Of a DNA stretch of 64,000 bases, positions 1 through 9,460 are shown in pieces (the first letter of the stretch is position 1; every line of letters begins with the position of its first letter). The position numbers and the translations under genes are program-made. The stretch is taken from NCBI GenBank assembly GCA_001913845.2, contig MKGP02000015.1, forward strand, positions 1 through 64,000, in the 5' to 3' direction. The stretch is from Limnothrix sp. CACIAM 69d (GTDB lineage: Bacteria; Cyanobacteriota; Cyanobacteriia; CACIAM-69d). The notes beneath the pieces are model-generated. The model ran no database searches. It worked only from the letters and a program-made list of their open reading frames with translations, and was not told the DNA's origin.

Positions 1-2
1 GA

Positions 3-89
3 GATGAAGGGATGATAGCGAGATACGTTAAGAACCAGGGTAATGAGTATCTGAAATTGCACAGAGATGAGCAGCTTACTCTTTTTTGA
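3..89 (+). CDS. 3' end of a gene cut by the window edge; possible IS200/IS605-type transposase
   Basis: An open frame runs in from the window edge and ends at TGA (87-89). The visible 28 residues end with KLHRDEQLTLF. The tail is followed directly by a GC-rich hairpin (96-120) of the kind found at the ends of IS200/IS605-family elements. That placement and the tail composition suggest the C-terminus of a Y1 (TnpA-like) transposase. Too little is visible to see the catalytic Tyr or the HUH motif, so the family call is an inference and another gene is possible. Confidence 0.4.
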   Translation, partial: DEGMIARYVKNQGNEYLKLHRDEQLTLF

Positions 90-95
90 TTCTGA

Positions 96-120
96 TACCC
101 CGTCCGCTTGCGGCGGGGTA
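96..120. terminator. GC-rich hairpin after the edge gene (terminator or IS end)
   Basis: TACCCCG-T-CCGC, a TT turn, then GCGGCGGGGTA form a near-perfect stem with one bulged T. It lies 6 bases after the stop codon of the edge gene. It has no long T tract, so it may be the subterminal hairpin of an IS200/IS605-like element rather than an ordinary terminator. From here to 349 no further gene is seen. Confidence 0.5.
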
Positions 121-349
121 GTTCATTCAGAGACTGACATTTCGCCACAACCTAGCCCTAATCAGCCATTGATTAATATCCCAAATTTGAAATAGTAATG
201 ACTTACGGAAAGTACCGCGTCAAAAATATAGCTAGCTTGACTAAATTTGCAAATATTTCAGAACCCTGATCAATTTCTAACATTTTCCCCAACGACTGCT
301 GCCTACCTCCTGACACGGTTTAAGCGGGCGATCGTCCCTAAACCCCCAA

Positions 350-412
350 AGAAAAACTCCCCAAGCCCGGAATCCGAGCTGGGGAGGAAAGGCAGAGTCG
401 AAACCCTGCCTT
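350..412 (-). terminator. Two tandem hairpins downstream of the RTX gene
   Basis: CTCCCCA (357-363) pairs with TGGGGAG (380-386). Read on the minus strand, the stem is followed by TTTTTC, a normal intrinsic terminator for the RTX gene that ends at 433. A second perfect stem, AAGGCAG (389-395) with CTGCCTT (406-412), lies between it and the stop codon. Confidence 0.6.
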
Positions 413-432
413 GAGAGTCAATCTGTCAAACC

Positions 433-2589
433 TTAGAAGATTACGATATCGCGACCGTAGGTCAAGTCGGTGACAGGTGCATTGCTCTTGAGCACTTGCG
501 CAAACGGAATCGGTAGCACATTGCTGTTGACATTCGTACCGCTGTTGCTGAAGGCAATACCGGAAACGGGAGTCTGAGGCAGGATAAAGTACTGAACCGT
601 ACCAATCAGAGTACCGCCAGTCAATGCAGCAGCAGCATCTGCGTAGGACGCAACCAATCCATTGGTGCCGCTGGCAGCGTTGACGGTAGCCAACGTACCA
701 AAAGCAGGGATCGGAGTCGAGCTGTAGATAAACTGGCTACCGAATGTACCTGCCGTATTTGTCGTTGCTGTTGCCGCACGACCGTACAAGATACCCGTGT
801 CACGAGCGTAAATCAACAGCTCAGACTTGTTGACAATGTTGGTGACGTTAGTGCCCGACACAGAAGCGACCGAGAGGAACGCACCCGGAGCGTTGGCACT
901 CGGGAAGTTGGTTCCGGAGGTAAACAAGCGTCCTTCCAAACGAATTTGGTCAACACCCGAATCAAAGTCGGTGATGGTGTCGAAGCCGCTTAGGGCGTAG
1001 CCAAAGCCAGTCAGCGGTACAGCGGTGCCGCCAGTGACTTGCTGTGAGCCGAATGTGGGTGTAACGATGGTACCCACGCCACCCGTGGTGCCGTAGCTGG
1101 CAGTCAGGGAAGCACCGTAGGTCGGAGATACGAATGTGCCACCGGCAGCGATTGTACCGGCACCGAAGCTAAAGGTTACTGCCGTACCGCCAGCAGCACC
1201 GCCCGTGAACTGACCGTGGGCAGGGTTCGGGAAGGTGGTGAAGTAACGGACTTCTTGAAGGACGGCCGGAGTTGTACCCGCGCCGATTGTGCCAGTCACG
1301 TTCAACGTGGTGCTGTTGAAGGTGACCGAAGCCACGTCGCTGATCTGAACGCCCTTGAACAGGAATACGTCAGCGCCTGCACCGCCAGTCAGGATATCAG
1401 CGTTGCCCAGACCTTCCAGGGTATCGTTACCAGCGCCACCGGTCAGGGTGTCGCGGTTCGGGGTACCGGTCAGGTACAAGCCAGTGCTGCCAGCAATGAT
1501 CGTGAAGGGAGCCGTGCCCGAGAGGATCGTGTCGCCTTCGCCGGGGTTGAAGCCGGAGATTGCACCACCTGCCAACACGTTGAAGGTGTCGCGACCAGCA
1601 CCACCCACCAGGGTGACGTTCGACCCTTGGGAAACCAGGGAGTCGTCGCCAACACCACCTTGGATCGTGTTCGCGCCAGCACCAACCAGGGTGTCACCCA
1701 AGCTACCGGCGATCAGCACGTTACCCGAACCCGTGATGGTGGGCAGGATTTGCAGGAAGTTCTTGCCACCGCCACCGGAAGCGGTCGAGAAGGCAGCACC
1801 ACCGTCAAAGGTGATCGTATCGTCGCCTTCGCCACCAGCTAGGGTGTTGTTAGCACCGGTGTTGCGGAGGATATCATTGCCCAGGTCGCCGGAGATGAAG
1901 GCACCCGAGCCGCTAGCGGTCAGCACGTCAGCGCCCGAGCCGCCGTATACGGAGTCAGCGGCACCAGCCGTGATCGTATCGTTGCCTTGGTTACCGAACA
2001 GCAGGGTACGGCCACCACCGGTGATCGCATCGTCGCCGTCGCCACCGTAAACCGTGGTTGCACCAGCAACGCCAGAACCGCTCAGAACGATGCTGTCGTT
2101 ACCGCGATCGCCGTACAGCAGACCACCAACGGTCGAGGTCAGGGTATCGTTGCCTTGACCGCCGTAGAGGGTGTCAGCCCGGTTGCCGGCTACCAGTACA
2201 TCGTTGCCTTGGTTGCCAAACAGAGACGAAGGGCCAACGGAGTTAGCAACCAGCGAGTCATCGCCTTCGCCACCGTACACGGTGTCGCCACCACCAGCGG
2301 ACGAACCGCCGATGATGCCGGTAGAGATGGCCTCACCCACGATCGTGTCGTTGCCGCGATCGCCATACAGCAGCGAGCCGCCGCGGCTGCGGATGATGTC
2401 GTTGCCTTGACCACCGTAGATGGTGTCAGCGCCACCTTGGCTGATCAGCGAGTCAGCGCCTGCGTTACCGAAAATTGCATTACGACCGGCGGTACTACTG
2501 ACGAGAGAGTCAGCATCCCCCAGACCGATCAGGGTATCTACGCCAGACCCAATCAAAAAGTTGGGTAGGTTGTTGCCGAACTGAGTCAC
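433..2589 (-). CDS. RTX-type calcium-binding repeat protein (hemolysin-type)
   Basis: The 718-residue protein is dominated in its first 400 residues by glycine/aspartate nonapeptide repeats of the GGxGxDxLx type (for example GGQGNDIIRS, FGNQGNDVLV). These bind Ca2+ and fold as a parallel beta-roll. A second region (about 400-720) holds Gly/Thr-rich sequence and a DFDSGVDQIRL segment like those that close RTX C-termini. There is no N-terminal signal peptide, as expected for type I secretion through the C-terminus. No catalytic domain is seen, so it may be a surface or matrix protein. The start is GTG, with AGAGGAG about 10 bases upstream (plus-strand CTCCTCT near 2599-2605). No type I secretion genes are in the window. 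Confidence 0.85.
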   Translation of the reverse strand: MTQFGNNLPNFLIGSGVDTLIGLGDADSLVSSTAGRNAIFGNAGADSLISQGGADTIYGGQGNDIIRSRGGSLLYGDRGNDTIVGEAISTGIIGGSSAGGGDTVYGGEGDDSLVANSVGPSSLFGNQGNDVLVAGNRADTLYGGQGNDTLTSTVGGLLYGDRGNDSIVLSGSGVAGATTVYGGDGDDAITGGGRTLLFGNQGNDTITAGAADSVYGGSGADVLTASGSGAFISGDLGNDILRNTGANNTLAGGEGDDTITFDGGAAFSTASGGGGKNFLQILPTITGSGNVLIAGSLGDTLVGAGANTIQGGVGDDSLVSQGSNVTLVGGAGRDTFNVLAGGAISGFNPGEGDTILSGTAPFTIIAGSTGLYLTGTPNRDTLTGGAGNDTLEGLGNADILTGGAGADVFLFKGVQISDVASVTFNSTTLNVTGTIGAGTTPAVLQEVRYFTTFPNPAHGQFTGGAAGGTAVTFSFGAGTIAAGGTFVSPTYGASLTASYGTTGGVGTIVTPTFGSQQVTGGTAVPLTGFGYALSGFDTITDFDSGVDQIRLEGRLFTSGTNFPSANAPGAFLSVASVSGTNVTNIVNKSELLIYARDTGILYGRAATATTNTAGTFGSQFIYSSTPIPAFGTLATVNAASGTNGLVASYADAAAALTGGTLIGTVQYFILPQTPVSGIAFSNSGTNVNSNVLPIPFAQVLKSNAPVTDLTYGRDIVIF

Positions 2590-2902
2590 TTATTCCACTC
2601 CTCTGAAATTTGCTGTAGCTGTATGTCTGTGCTTGTACCAAACGATCGACAATTCAGCGTTGCATCCAGTGACAGGCAGCTTATGAGCTTTCTGTTGATC
2701 TGAGACTGCCAAAAAGACTCGTACAGCCAGCGCAAGTTTACCTTAGGTTGACTGATACTGTCTAGCTGAAGCCCTTGACGACTAGGCTCTCCAATGGGTT
2801 CCCCAAGATTCACGAGAAAATTGGGAGAGGCGGTGGAGATTGTGGCTCAGGTTATGGGGCATTGTACAGGGGTGGGATGATTTTGATGAAATTCGGGTCA
2901 GC

Positions 2903-4987
2903 ATGGGCGTTAATCAACGGTTGCTCATTCACGATCGCCCCCGTTTGGTGACCCGCTTGGCCGAGTTGCCTCGGGAGCCGGGGGTTTATTTCATGAAGGA
3001 TGATCGCGATCGCATCCTTTATATAGGCAAGTCCAAAAGTCTCCGATCGCGGGTTCGCTCTTACTTCCGGCCGTTTCAGGGCCAGTCCAATAAGCCGATC
3101 GGGGAGCAACTGCACAGTCCGCGCCTGGAGCTGATGGTGCGGCAGGTGGCGGAGATTGAATTCATCGTTACTGATACGGAATCGGAAGCCCTGGCCTTGG
3201 AGGCCAACCTTATTCGGCAGCATCAACCCCACTTCAACACGCTGCTGAAGGATGACAAGAAATATCCCTATCTCTGCATTACTTGGTCGGAGGACTATCC
3301 TCGGCTGTTCATTACCCGCAAACGCAAGCTGAGCCAACCCGGCGATCGCTACTACGGTCCCTACACCGATGCGCGGGCCTTGCGGGAAACTGTGCGGCTG
3401 GTGAAGCGTTTGTTTCCCTTGCGGCAACGGCCAAAGCCCTTATTTCGAGATCGCCCTTGCTTGAACTACGACATTGGCCGTTGTCCCGGGGTTTGTCAGG
3501 GTTTGATTACATCAGCGGATTACCGCCAAACGGTGCAGAAGGTGGCCATGGTGTTTCAGGGGCGATCGGGCGAGTTGATGGAGCAGCTTCAGCAGCAAAT
3601 GATTGCCGCAGCGGAGGAACTGAATTTTGAGCTGGCGGCTCAGTTGCGCGATCGACTGCGAGGCTTGGAACAGTTGGGGGCCGATCGCAAGGTGGAGCTA
3701 CCCAACGATCGGGTTTCTCGCGATGCGATCGCCTTGGCTACCAGCGATCGCCATGCTTGCATTCAACTATTCCAAATTCGAGCTGGACGACTGGTGGGCC
3801 GGTTGGGCTTTGTGGCGGAAATTCCCCAACCGATGATCGCAAACTCCACAGAATCCGAAGAATCTGAACGCCGATCGCCCGTTATGGTTGAAGCTGCTGC
3901 CGAAGGTACAACCGAAACCGAGTCCGCCATTTCGCCAGTTATGGCCCCAGCCATTGCCCCCGCTGTTTTGGGGCGAATTTTGCAACAGGCCCTCGAAGAG
4001 CACTACAGCACCGTGGAATCCGTTGAAATTCCGGCGGAAATTTTGGTGCAGTACGAATTGCCCGACGGGCCTTGGCTCGCGGACTGGCTGAGTGAGCGCC
4101 GGGGCCGCAAGGTGGCGATCGAGACTCCTCAGCGGCAACTGAAAGCGGACTTGATTGCTCTGGTGGCCCGCAATGCGGACTATGAGCTAGCCCGCACCCA
4201 ACGCAGCAGCGATCGCAACCAAGCCGCCCTTCAGGATTTGGCAGATCTCTTGGACTTGCCCGATCTGCCCCGTTGGATTGAGTGTTACGACATTTCCCAC
4301 ATCCAAGGATCCGATGCGGTGGCCTCGCGGGTGGTGTTTGTGGATGGCTTGCCCGCCAAGCAACATTACCGTCATTACAAAATTCGGAACCCCGAGATTG
4401 GCCCCGGGCACTCCGACGACTTCGCCAGCTTGGCAGAAACCATTCGGCGGCGATTCCGCGATTACCAACCCCGCAGCGCCCCCAATGCGGCTCTGAGCGT
4501 TTTGGGTGGACGTGAGCGCCAAACCCAAGATTGGCCAGATTTGGTCGTAATTGATGGGGGCAAGGGGCAACTGTCGGCGGTGGTTGCCGTATTGCGCGAT
4601 TTGGATTTGCTGGATGAGCTGCGGGTGGTGAGCCTGGCCAAAAAACGCGAGGAAATCTTTTTGCCTGAGGAATCGCAGCCCCTCCGCACAGATCCAGAGC
4701 AGGCCGGTGTGCAGTTGGTGCGCCGTTTACGGGACGAGGCTCACCGATTTGCGGTTAGCTTCCATCGCCAGAAACGCACAGAACGAATGCGGCGATCGCG
4801 CCTTGAAGAGATTCCTGGCTTAGGACACCATCGCCAAAAGCAACTTCTAGCCCACTTCCGCTCGATCGACTACATTCGCGAAGCGACACTGGCCCAATTA
4901 CAGGAAGTCCCTGGCGTTGGCCCCCACCTGGCCCAACAGATCTATGAGTACTTTCATCCGGCCGATTTGGCCAGTAACCTGCCGTAA
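2903..4987 (+). CDS. uvrC: UvrABC excinuclease subunit C
   Basis: UvrC makes the 3' and 5' incisions around DNA lesions in nucleotide excision repair, after UvrA-UvrB recognition. In order the protein has a GIY-YIG nuclease domain (GVYF at 27-30, YIGKSK at 40-45), a UVR coiled-coil segment ([14 protein letters not shown]) that contacts UvrB, an RNase H-like endonuclease half ([27 protein letters not shown]) and two C-terminal helix-hairpin-helix motifs (IPGLG, VPGVG). The open frame continues upstream to 2840, but the conserved family N-terminus fits ATG 2903, giving 694 residues. A Glu/Ser/Ala/Pro-rich insertion (about residues 320-370) precedes the endonuclease half. Confidence 0.96.
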   Translation: MGVNQRLLIHDRPRLVTRLAELPREPGVYFMKDDRDRILYIGKSKSLRSRVRSYFRPFQGQSNKPIGEQLHSPRLELMVRQVAEIEFIVTDTESEALALEANLIRQHQPHFNTLLKDDKKYPYLCITWSEDYPRLFITRKRKLSQPGDRYYGPYTDARALRETVRLVKRLFPLRQRPKPLFRDRPCLNYDIGRCPGVCQGLITSADYRQTVQKVAMVFQGRSGELMEQLQQQMIAAAEELNFELAAQLRDRLRGLEQLGADRKVELPNDRVSRDAIALATSDRHACIQLFQIRAGRLVGRLGFVAEIPQPMIANSTESEESERRSPVMVEAAAEGTTETESAISPVMAPAIAPAVLGRILQQALEEHYSTVESVEIPAEILVQYELPDGPWLADWLSERRGRKVAIETPQRQLKADLIALVARNADYELARTQRSSDRNQAALQDLADLLDLPDLPRWIECYDISHIQGSDAVASRVVFVDGLPAKQHYRHYKIRNPEIGPGHSDDFASLAETIRRRFRDYQPRSAPNAALSVLGGRERQTQDWPDLVVIDGGKGQLSAVVAVLRDLDLLDELRVVSLAKKREEIFLPEESQPLRTDPEQAGVQLVRRLRDEAHRFAVSFHRQKRTERMRRSRLEEIPGLGHHRQKQLLAHFRSIDYIREATLAQLQEVPGVGPHLAQQIYEYFHPADLASNLP

Positions 4988-5409
4988 TTGCCGCCTTTAG
5001 ACGATTGCCCAATGACGGGCGCAACCTGACTCAGGGGGCCCCGCTGGGGTTAATCAACAGAAAACCGGGTCGATCGCAACGTTTCAGCACCTTGACTCCC
5101 TGAGCCAACAGCCCGCCCGAGGAACAGCGGCTGGAACCATCACCGCCCGATCCAGGTCGTAATCTCCGAACCTTTTCCCAGGCGTGCCGGGCCGCTCTCT
5201 TGACAAAATAGCCTTGGTAACGGGCAACGATCGGGGGTGCGCCCCATTTGGTAGTCCAGTTAGCCCCGTGTAACTTGCGATCGCGATTACCCTATTAGGG
5301 CGATCGCCGCCGCACCTCCACTCTCCTCTAATTAGCAGAATAGACCCGTGGCTCGAAACACGGGGCCGGCCCCGAGCCGGTTGTTAATGCTCGCTCTCTA
5401 GGAAGGTTT
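4988..5409. other. Intergenic region between uvrC and the STAS gene
   Basis: No gene is seen. It contains HIP1 octamers flanking CCCTATTAGGG (about 5279-5308). A CCCGTG/CACGGG stem lies near 5346-5372, just upstream of the STAS gene. A TTGACA at about 5200 has no convincing -10 partner. Confidence 0.4.
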
Positions 5410-5793
5410 ATGGTGCCCATGATGTACAGCCCTCATGTACTCGAACTCCAAGGTCGCTGCGATACCCACAGCAGCGCCGATCTGCGTCAACAATTTGAGC
5501 AACTGGCCCAGGAAGTTAGCGCTACGGAAACTTCTGCCCCGGTTTGGTTGCTGGATTTATCTCAGGTGAGTTCCATCGACAGTTCCGGTCTTTCGGCGTT
5601 CATTGCTGGTTTCAAGCTGGCTCGACAGCAGGGCGGAGCGCTGCTCTTCTGCGCGCCCTCGGATCCGGTGCGGATGGTGTTTGAAATTGCTCAGCTCGAT
5701 CGGGTGTTTCCCATCTACGAATCGCAAGCGGCGGCATTGGCCGCTTGGGAACAACAGACCCTGGAGCCGACTTTTAATCCCTTGGCGGCCTAG
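5410..5793 (+). CDS. STAS-domain protein, anti-sigma factor antagonist type
   Basis: The 127-residue protein is a single STAS domain of the SpoIIAA/RsbV type. The signature DLSQVSSIDSSGLSAF (residues about 49-64) carries the serine that anti-sigma-factor kinases phosphorylate in this family. The unphosphorylated form normally binds the kinase and frees a sigma factor or other partner. The ATG follows a good ribosome site, GGAAGG, at 3 bases spacing. No partner kinase or PP2C phosphatase lies nearby, so its partner is unknown. The acetyltransferase gene follows after 39 bases on the same strand and may be cotranscribed. Confidence 0.85.
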   Translation: MVPMMYSPHVLELQGRCDTHSSADLRQQFEQLAQEVSATETSAPVWLLDLSQVSSIDSSGLSAFIAGFKLARQQGGALLFCAPSDPVRMVFEIAQLDRVFPIYESQAAALAAWEQQTLEPTFNPLAA

Positions 5794-5832
5794 TGGAAAC
5801 CGCTTGGGTTAAAGTCTTGCCTGGTCGATGCC

Positions 5833-6357
5833 ATGGAAGCAGTGTTTAAGGGGTTTCGGATTCAGGATTGGCAACCCCGCGATCGGGCGGCCGCCGCAAC
5901 TGTGATCCGTACTGTGCTGACGGAGTATGGTTTGCCCTGGGAACCAACAGGGGCCGATCAAGATGTTCTGGCCGTGGAGGATTGTTATCTCGCGACCGGA
6001 GGGGAATTTTGGGTGATCTACCAAGGGTCGCAACTCGTAGGCACTGGAGCCTACTACCCGATCGACCGAGGCGATCGCGCGGTTGAGATCCGAAAAATGT
6101 ATCTGCTTCCACTGGCCCGCGGCCAGGGTTTGGGGCGCTGGTTGTTGCAACAACTGGAGCAAGCTGCGGCCAGGCGTGGCTTTCAGACTGCTTGGTTGGA
6201 AACCGCCAGCGTCCTTGCAACGGCCGTGCAATTGTATGAAACCAGCGGCTATCAATTAACCCAAGGAGTTGAAACGCCCCGGTGCGATCGTCTCTACTGC
6301 AAATCGATCGCCTGCGGGTCAATTGCCGCTAATCAACCCATTTCCACAAATTCATAG
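5833..6357 (+). CDS. GNAT-family N-acetyltransferase
   Basis: The 174-residue protein has the GNAT fold: a substrate-binding N-terminal part, then motif A with the acetyl-CoA pyrophosphate loop in MYLLPLARGQGLGRWLL (about residues 92-108), then LYETSGYQ (motif B region). Such enzymes transfer acetyl from acetyl-CoA to an amine on a small molecule or protein. The substrate cannot be told from sequence. It starts 39 bases after the STAS gene stop. The C-terminal 15 residues or so lie beyond the conserved fold. Confidence 0.82.
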   Translation: MEAVFKGFRIQDWQPRDRAAAATVIRTVLTEYGLPWEPTGADQDVLAVEDCYLATGGEFWVIYQGSQLVGTGAYYPIDRGDRAVEIRKMYLLPLARGQGLGRWLLQQLEQAAARRGFQTAWLETASVLATAVQLYETSGYQLTQGVETPRCDRLYCKSIACGSIAANQPISTNS

Positions 6358-6370
6358 ATTAATTTGCAGC

Positions 6371-6518
6371 TTAGGGTCTGTCGTCATTTCGCCCAAAACC
6401 CTAGATCTGCCGTTAGCGGATTGTGTGAGACCAGGGGCTTGAGCATCTTGTTGCGACGATTAGGGCACGGAAGATCAACCGTTTCAGCATCACCTCGAAA
6501 AATGACGACACCCCCTAA
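6371..6518. mobile_element. Non-coding inverted-repeat element, type B copy 1 (MITE-like)
   Basis: The ends match as inverted repeats: the left end reads TTAGGGTCTGTCGTCATTT and the right end read in reverse gives TTAGGGGGTGTCGTCATTT (17 of 19). The 148-bp element has no coding capacity. A degenerate form of the shared core palindrome lies at 6431-6450 (CCAGGGGCTTGAGCATCTTG). Related copies are at 38324-38465 and 52175-52300, and a left half is at 42655-42740. Confidence 0.7.
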
Positions 6519-6573
6519 AGCCGGTGGTATGGTTATCGTTGGCTCCAATAGGCTTGGTTAACTCAGCACAATG

Positions 6574-6655
6574 AACCTGATCGATCTAACCCGATCAATC
6601 AGGTTGGGGATTAATGATTCACGACGGATCAATCACGGATGCTGAATCATGATTC
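6574..6655. promoter_or_regulatory. Inverted repeats upstream of the ChW-repeat gene, possible operator
   Basis: AACCTGAT (6574-6581) pairs with ATCAGGTT (6598-6605). A perfect 12-bp palindrome GAATCATGATTC lies at 6644-6655, and ATGATTCAC occurs twice, around 6614 and 6649. The cluster lies 80-160 bases before the start of the next gene, where a regulator would bind. No known site class was recognised. Confidence 0.3.
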
Positions 6656-6733
6656 ACACCTTGATTGTGAATACCCAAAACCATTGCCCAGGAGTCGATT
6701 CAACTAACTCAATCCCTTCAAACTAAATTTCCT

Positions 6734-7870
6734 ATGCTCGCCCTCGACACCCTGCTGCAAGAGTTGAGCGTCCTCGCCAGTAGCTACAACAGCTTGGGTA
6801 CCCGGCTTTCTCTGGCGGCCGGTGAGTTAACCAATTTGGGTACGCCACCCAGTGCCGGTCTGCTCCAGGAAGCCGCCCGCTATCAACAAACCTTTGAAAC
6901 CCTACGCGATCGCGCGATCGCCCTAGCCAAAGAAGCGGGTTTAGCAGGGGGAGCCATTCCGGCCAACTTGGTTTCTGTGCGGGAACTGGAAGACTTTATT
7001 CGCTCATTGATGCCCATTGGATCGCCGGAAGCGGTTCAACAACAGGCGCTGGCCATGCTCGATCGCCTGCTGTCCATTCGCTACAGCGGCAGCAGCGATG
7101 CCCAAGGGGCCCTCGAAGATTGCCAAACTCAAGCGCGGCAGGTGCGCGGCCTGGTGGCCACCGCTGTGCCTGCGAATTTGCCCCAGGTGGCCATCTCCCT
7201 GGTGAAGGGTAATCATCCCCTTTGCGCCCTCTTGACCCTGTTGGAAGAAGCCGATCGCCTAGATGACGATCGCTGGGTGCAACTGGAAGACACCGTGGCC
7301 CGTTCCTTTGGTCGATCGCTGGCCGTGGCCGCGTCCCGAGGCAAGCTGCAAGTGGGTGGTCAAGTGGCCCCCGCTCCCCGCGAAGCCCCCAGCACCCAAA
7401 CTGTCGCGCCTTTGCAAGCCAGCGATGTGATTTTTGGGGCCACGGCTCCAACGGCCGGCGCGGTGGCATTGGAAGTGATGGTACACATCGGCGGCATTGG
7501 CGATCGCACCTTCAGCGATCGGGAATTTGCTGGAACCATTGGCGAATCTCGCGCCATTGAAGGAATGCAAATTCGCTTTAAGCAACCGATTCCCGGCTTG
7601 GGCATCCGCTACATGGGTCACCTGCAAAGCACGGGTGATACCGCTTGGGTGGGCGAAGGGGAATACGTCGGATCCCGCCTCGAAAGCCGCCGCCTAGAAG
7701 GATTCACGATCGAGCTGACGGGCCCCGAAGCCGATCGCTATCAACTCTTCTACCAAGGACACTTTGCCCGCTATGGCAACTCCAATGTGCTGAGTGGTGG
7801 CGAGTTCTGCGGTCTGCGGGGTGATGGTTTGCAACTGGAAGCGCTGAAGGTGTGGATCGATCGCAAATAA
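6734..7870 (+). CDS. Unknown protein with three C-terminal ChW-like repeats
   Basis: The N-terminal 200 residues are mostly helical with no recognised family. They are followed by an Ala/Pro-rich linker (205-245) and three repeats of about 40 residues: 246-282, 288-327 and 337-375. Each repeat has the ChW (clostridial hydrophobic-W) pattern of a G-containing strand, E-(F/Y)-x-G, then a (L/I)E(A/G)-(M/F/L) strand: SDREFAGTIGESRAIEGM, GEGEYVGSRLESRRLEGF and SGGEFCGLRGDGLQLEAL. The signature Trp survives only in repeat 2 (W305). There is no signal peptide or membrane segment, so it seems to be cytoplasmic. ChW repeats are otherwise known from secreted proteins of Gram-positive bacteria, where they are thought to mediate binding. 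Function unknown. Confidence 0.7.
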   Translation: MLALDTLLQELSVLASSYNSLGTRLSLAAGELTNLGTPPSAGLLQEAARYQQTFETLRDRAIALAKEAGLAGGAIPANLVSVRELEDFIRSLMPIGSPEAVQQQALAMLDRLLSIRYSGSSDAQGALEDCQTQARQVRGLVATAVPANLPQVAISLVKGNHPLCALLTLLEEADRLDDDRWVQLEDTVARSFGRSLAVAASRGKLQVGGQVAPAPREAPSTQTVAPLQASDVIFGATAPTAGAVALEVMVHIGGIGDRTFSDREFAGTIGESRAIEGMQIRFKQPIPGLGIRYMGHLQSTGDTAWVGEGEYVGSRLESRRLEGFTIELTGPEADRYQLFYQGHFARYGNSNVLSGGEFCGLRGDGLQLEALKVWIDRK

Positions 7871-8077
7871 CATCCAGACCGGCACGTTGAGACCCAACCA
7901 TCCCAGCGTCACCGCTCCAGCGACCAACTAGCCCGATCGGGGCCGGTCAATTTGGCCCTGGCCCCGGTCATCCATCGGTGGCGGTGGTTTGCTGGCTGGT
8001 TTCATCCATCCAACCGATCGCCACAGCCCACTAGAGCCAGCCCAGCGCAATCAAGGGCGAGCGCCATCAACCAAACT

Positions 8078-8225
8078 CTAGTAGCGCGGCTGCCTTAATT
8101 CACTGGGTCAGACTATATGACTGTTACCGTCACCTGATCGTTAGGCAGCAAGGGGCTTAAGCCCCTTGTTACCACGACTAGCCCTGCAACTTTGACCTAA
8201 TGCATTATGCCTGTCGCGCTACTAG
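8078..8225. mobile_element. Non-coding inverted-repeat element, type C copy 1 (MITE-like)
   Basis: A perfect 11-bp inverted repeat, CTAGTAGCGCG at 8078-8088 and CGCGCTACTAG at 8215-8225, bounds a 148-bp element. The core 20-bp palindrome CAAGGGGCTTAAGCCCCTTG is at 8149-8168. The termini match those of the 13526-13632 element. The rest of the 7871-8301 gap holds no gene. Confidence 0.75.
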
Positions 8226-8301
8226 CTAGCCCCGAAGACCACGCTAAGAATACTGCCATGGTTTCCAAGATTTAAGCTGCTTTAAATTGCTGAAACTTAA
8301 G

Positions 8302-8374
8302 TGGAGGTTAGCGGACTCGAACCGCTGACATCCTGCTTGCAAAGCAGGCGCTCTACCAACTGAGCTAAACCCCC
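8302..8374 (-). tRNA. tRNA-Ala(UGC)
   Basis: The minus strand folds as a standard 73-base cloverleaf. The acceptor stem is GGGGGTT/AACCTCC and includes the G3-U70 wobble pair that is the alanine identity element. The D-arm is GCTCAGTTGGTAGAGC, the anticodon loop is TTTGCAA with anticodon TGC, the T-arm contains GGTTCGAGTCC, and the discriminator is A73. CCA is not encoded. It lies upstream of nothing cotranscribed on its strand before the ChW gene region. Confidence 0.97.
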
Positions 8375-8462
8375 GCGCCGTGGTTCGGCGAAACCAAGTT
8401 TAGCAAATTTTCCGAGAGATGCAAGCCCCCTGCGCAAAAAAAGTTGCCCCGATGGCGCTGAT

Positions 8463-9365
8463 CTAGGAATTCGCCGCCTCGGCCCGTAATTCTTCGATCA
8501 GTTGCTCCAAGCCTGAAACGTCCGTTTGATAGACCGAATTACAAAAATGGCAGGTGGCCTCTGCGCCGCCGTCCTTGACAATCATGTCCCGCAGTTCATC
8601 TTCGCCCAACGTCTTCAGGGCCCGCAGCACACGCTCATTGGTGCAACCACAGTGGAAGCGCAGCATTTGCACTTCCGGGAAAATTTCCAACCCCATATCC
8701 CCCAACAGATCTTGCAGGATCTCCGGCAAAGACTTGCCGCTCCGCAAGAGTGGGGTGAACCCCTGAAGGGCTTCAATGCGGCTTTCCAACAACGCCAGGG
8801 CCGAATCCTCGATCGAGGCCTGCGGCATAACCTGAATCAGCAATCCCCCGGCTGCCGTCACTCCGTCTGGCTCCACAAACACCCCCAAGGAAAGGGCCGA
8901 AGGCGTTTGTTCAGAATTCGCCAAGTAATGCGTCACATCCTCAGCCACTTCCCCGGAGACAATTTCCGTGGTGCTGGAATAGGGATAGCCATAGCCAAAA
9001 TCACGCACAGCGTAGAGGTAGCCTTTCCCGATCGCCCCGCCCACATCGAGCTTGCCCTTGGCGTTGGGTGGCAACTCCACACTAGGATTACCCACATAGC
9101 CCCGAGCCGTGCCATCGCAGCCCGCATCCGCCATCACAACGCCCAGGGGCCCATCCCCCCGAAAGCGCAAATTAACGCGAGCTTCCGTGCGCTTCATGTT
9201 GGCGGCCAGCAACAGGCCGGCCGTCATGGTGCGACCCAATGCAGCGGTGGCTACGTAGGATAGGTTGTGCCTGGCGCGGGCTTCGTCGGTCAAACGGGTG
9301 GTGATGGCTCCCACCGCGCGGATACCCCCATCGGCGGCAGTGGCTCGGATTAGACGATCGCCCAT
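8463..9365 (-). CDS. hslO: Hsp33 redox-regulated chaperonin
   Basis: Hsp33 is a cytoplasmic holdase switched on by oxidation, when its zinc is lost and the linker unfolds. The 300-residue product has the family N-terminal domain (MGDRLIRATAADGGIRAV onward). It also has the complete C-terminal zinc site, CxC at C239/C241 and CxxC at C272/C275. The open frame extends upstream to 9455, but ATG 9365 matches the conserved family start. It is convergent with the ChW and tRNA region and divergent from the gene at 9461. Confidence 0.96.
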   Translation of the reverse strand: MGDRLIRATAADGGIRAVGAITTRLTDEARARHNLSYVATAALGRTMTAGLLLAANMKRTEARVNLRFRGDGPLGVVMADAGCDGTARGYVGNPSVELPPNAKGKLDVGGAIGKGYLYAVRDFGYGYPYSSTTEIVSGEVAEDVTHYLANSEQTPSALSLGVFVEPDGVTAAGGLLIQVMPQASIEDSALALLESRIEALQGFTPLLRSGKSLPEILQDLLGDMGLEIFPEVQMLRFHCGCTNERVLRALKTLGEDELRDMIVKDGGAEATCHFCNSVYQTDVSGLEQLIEELRAEAANS

Positions 9366-9460
9366 GACAAAACCCTTACATTTCTTAACCTGCGTTATTA
9401 ATTCATTGTATCCATTGGATCTGTCCAAATTACGGCACAACCCCCAGAACCCCAAAGCCT

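Noticed and set aside
1216-2568. Long plus-strand frames opposite the RTX gene
   Set aside because: Their repeat-like translations follow from the repeated Gly/Asp codons of the RTX protein read backwards.
6364-6561. 65-codon plus-strand frame
   Set aside because: It covers the type B element and its translation has no conserved features.
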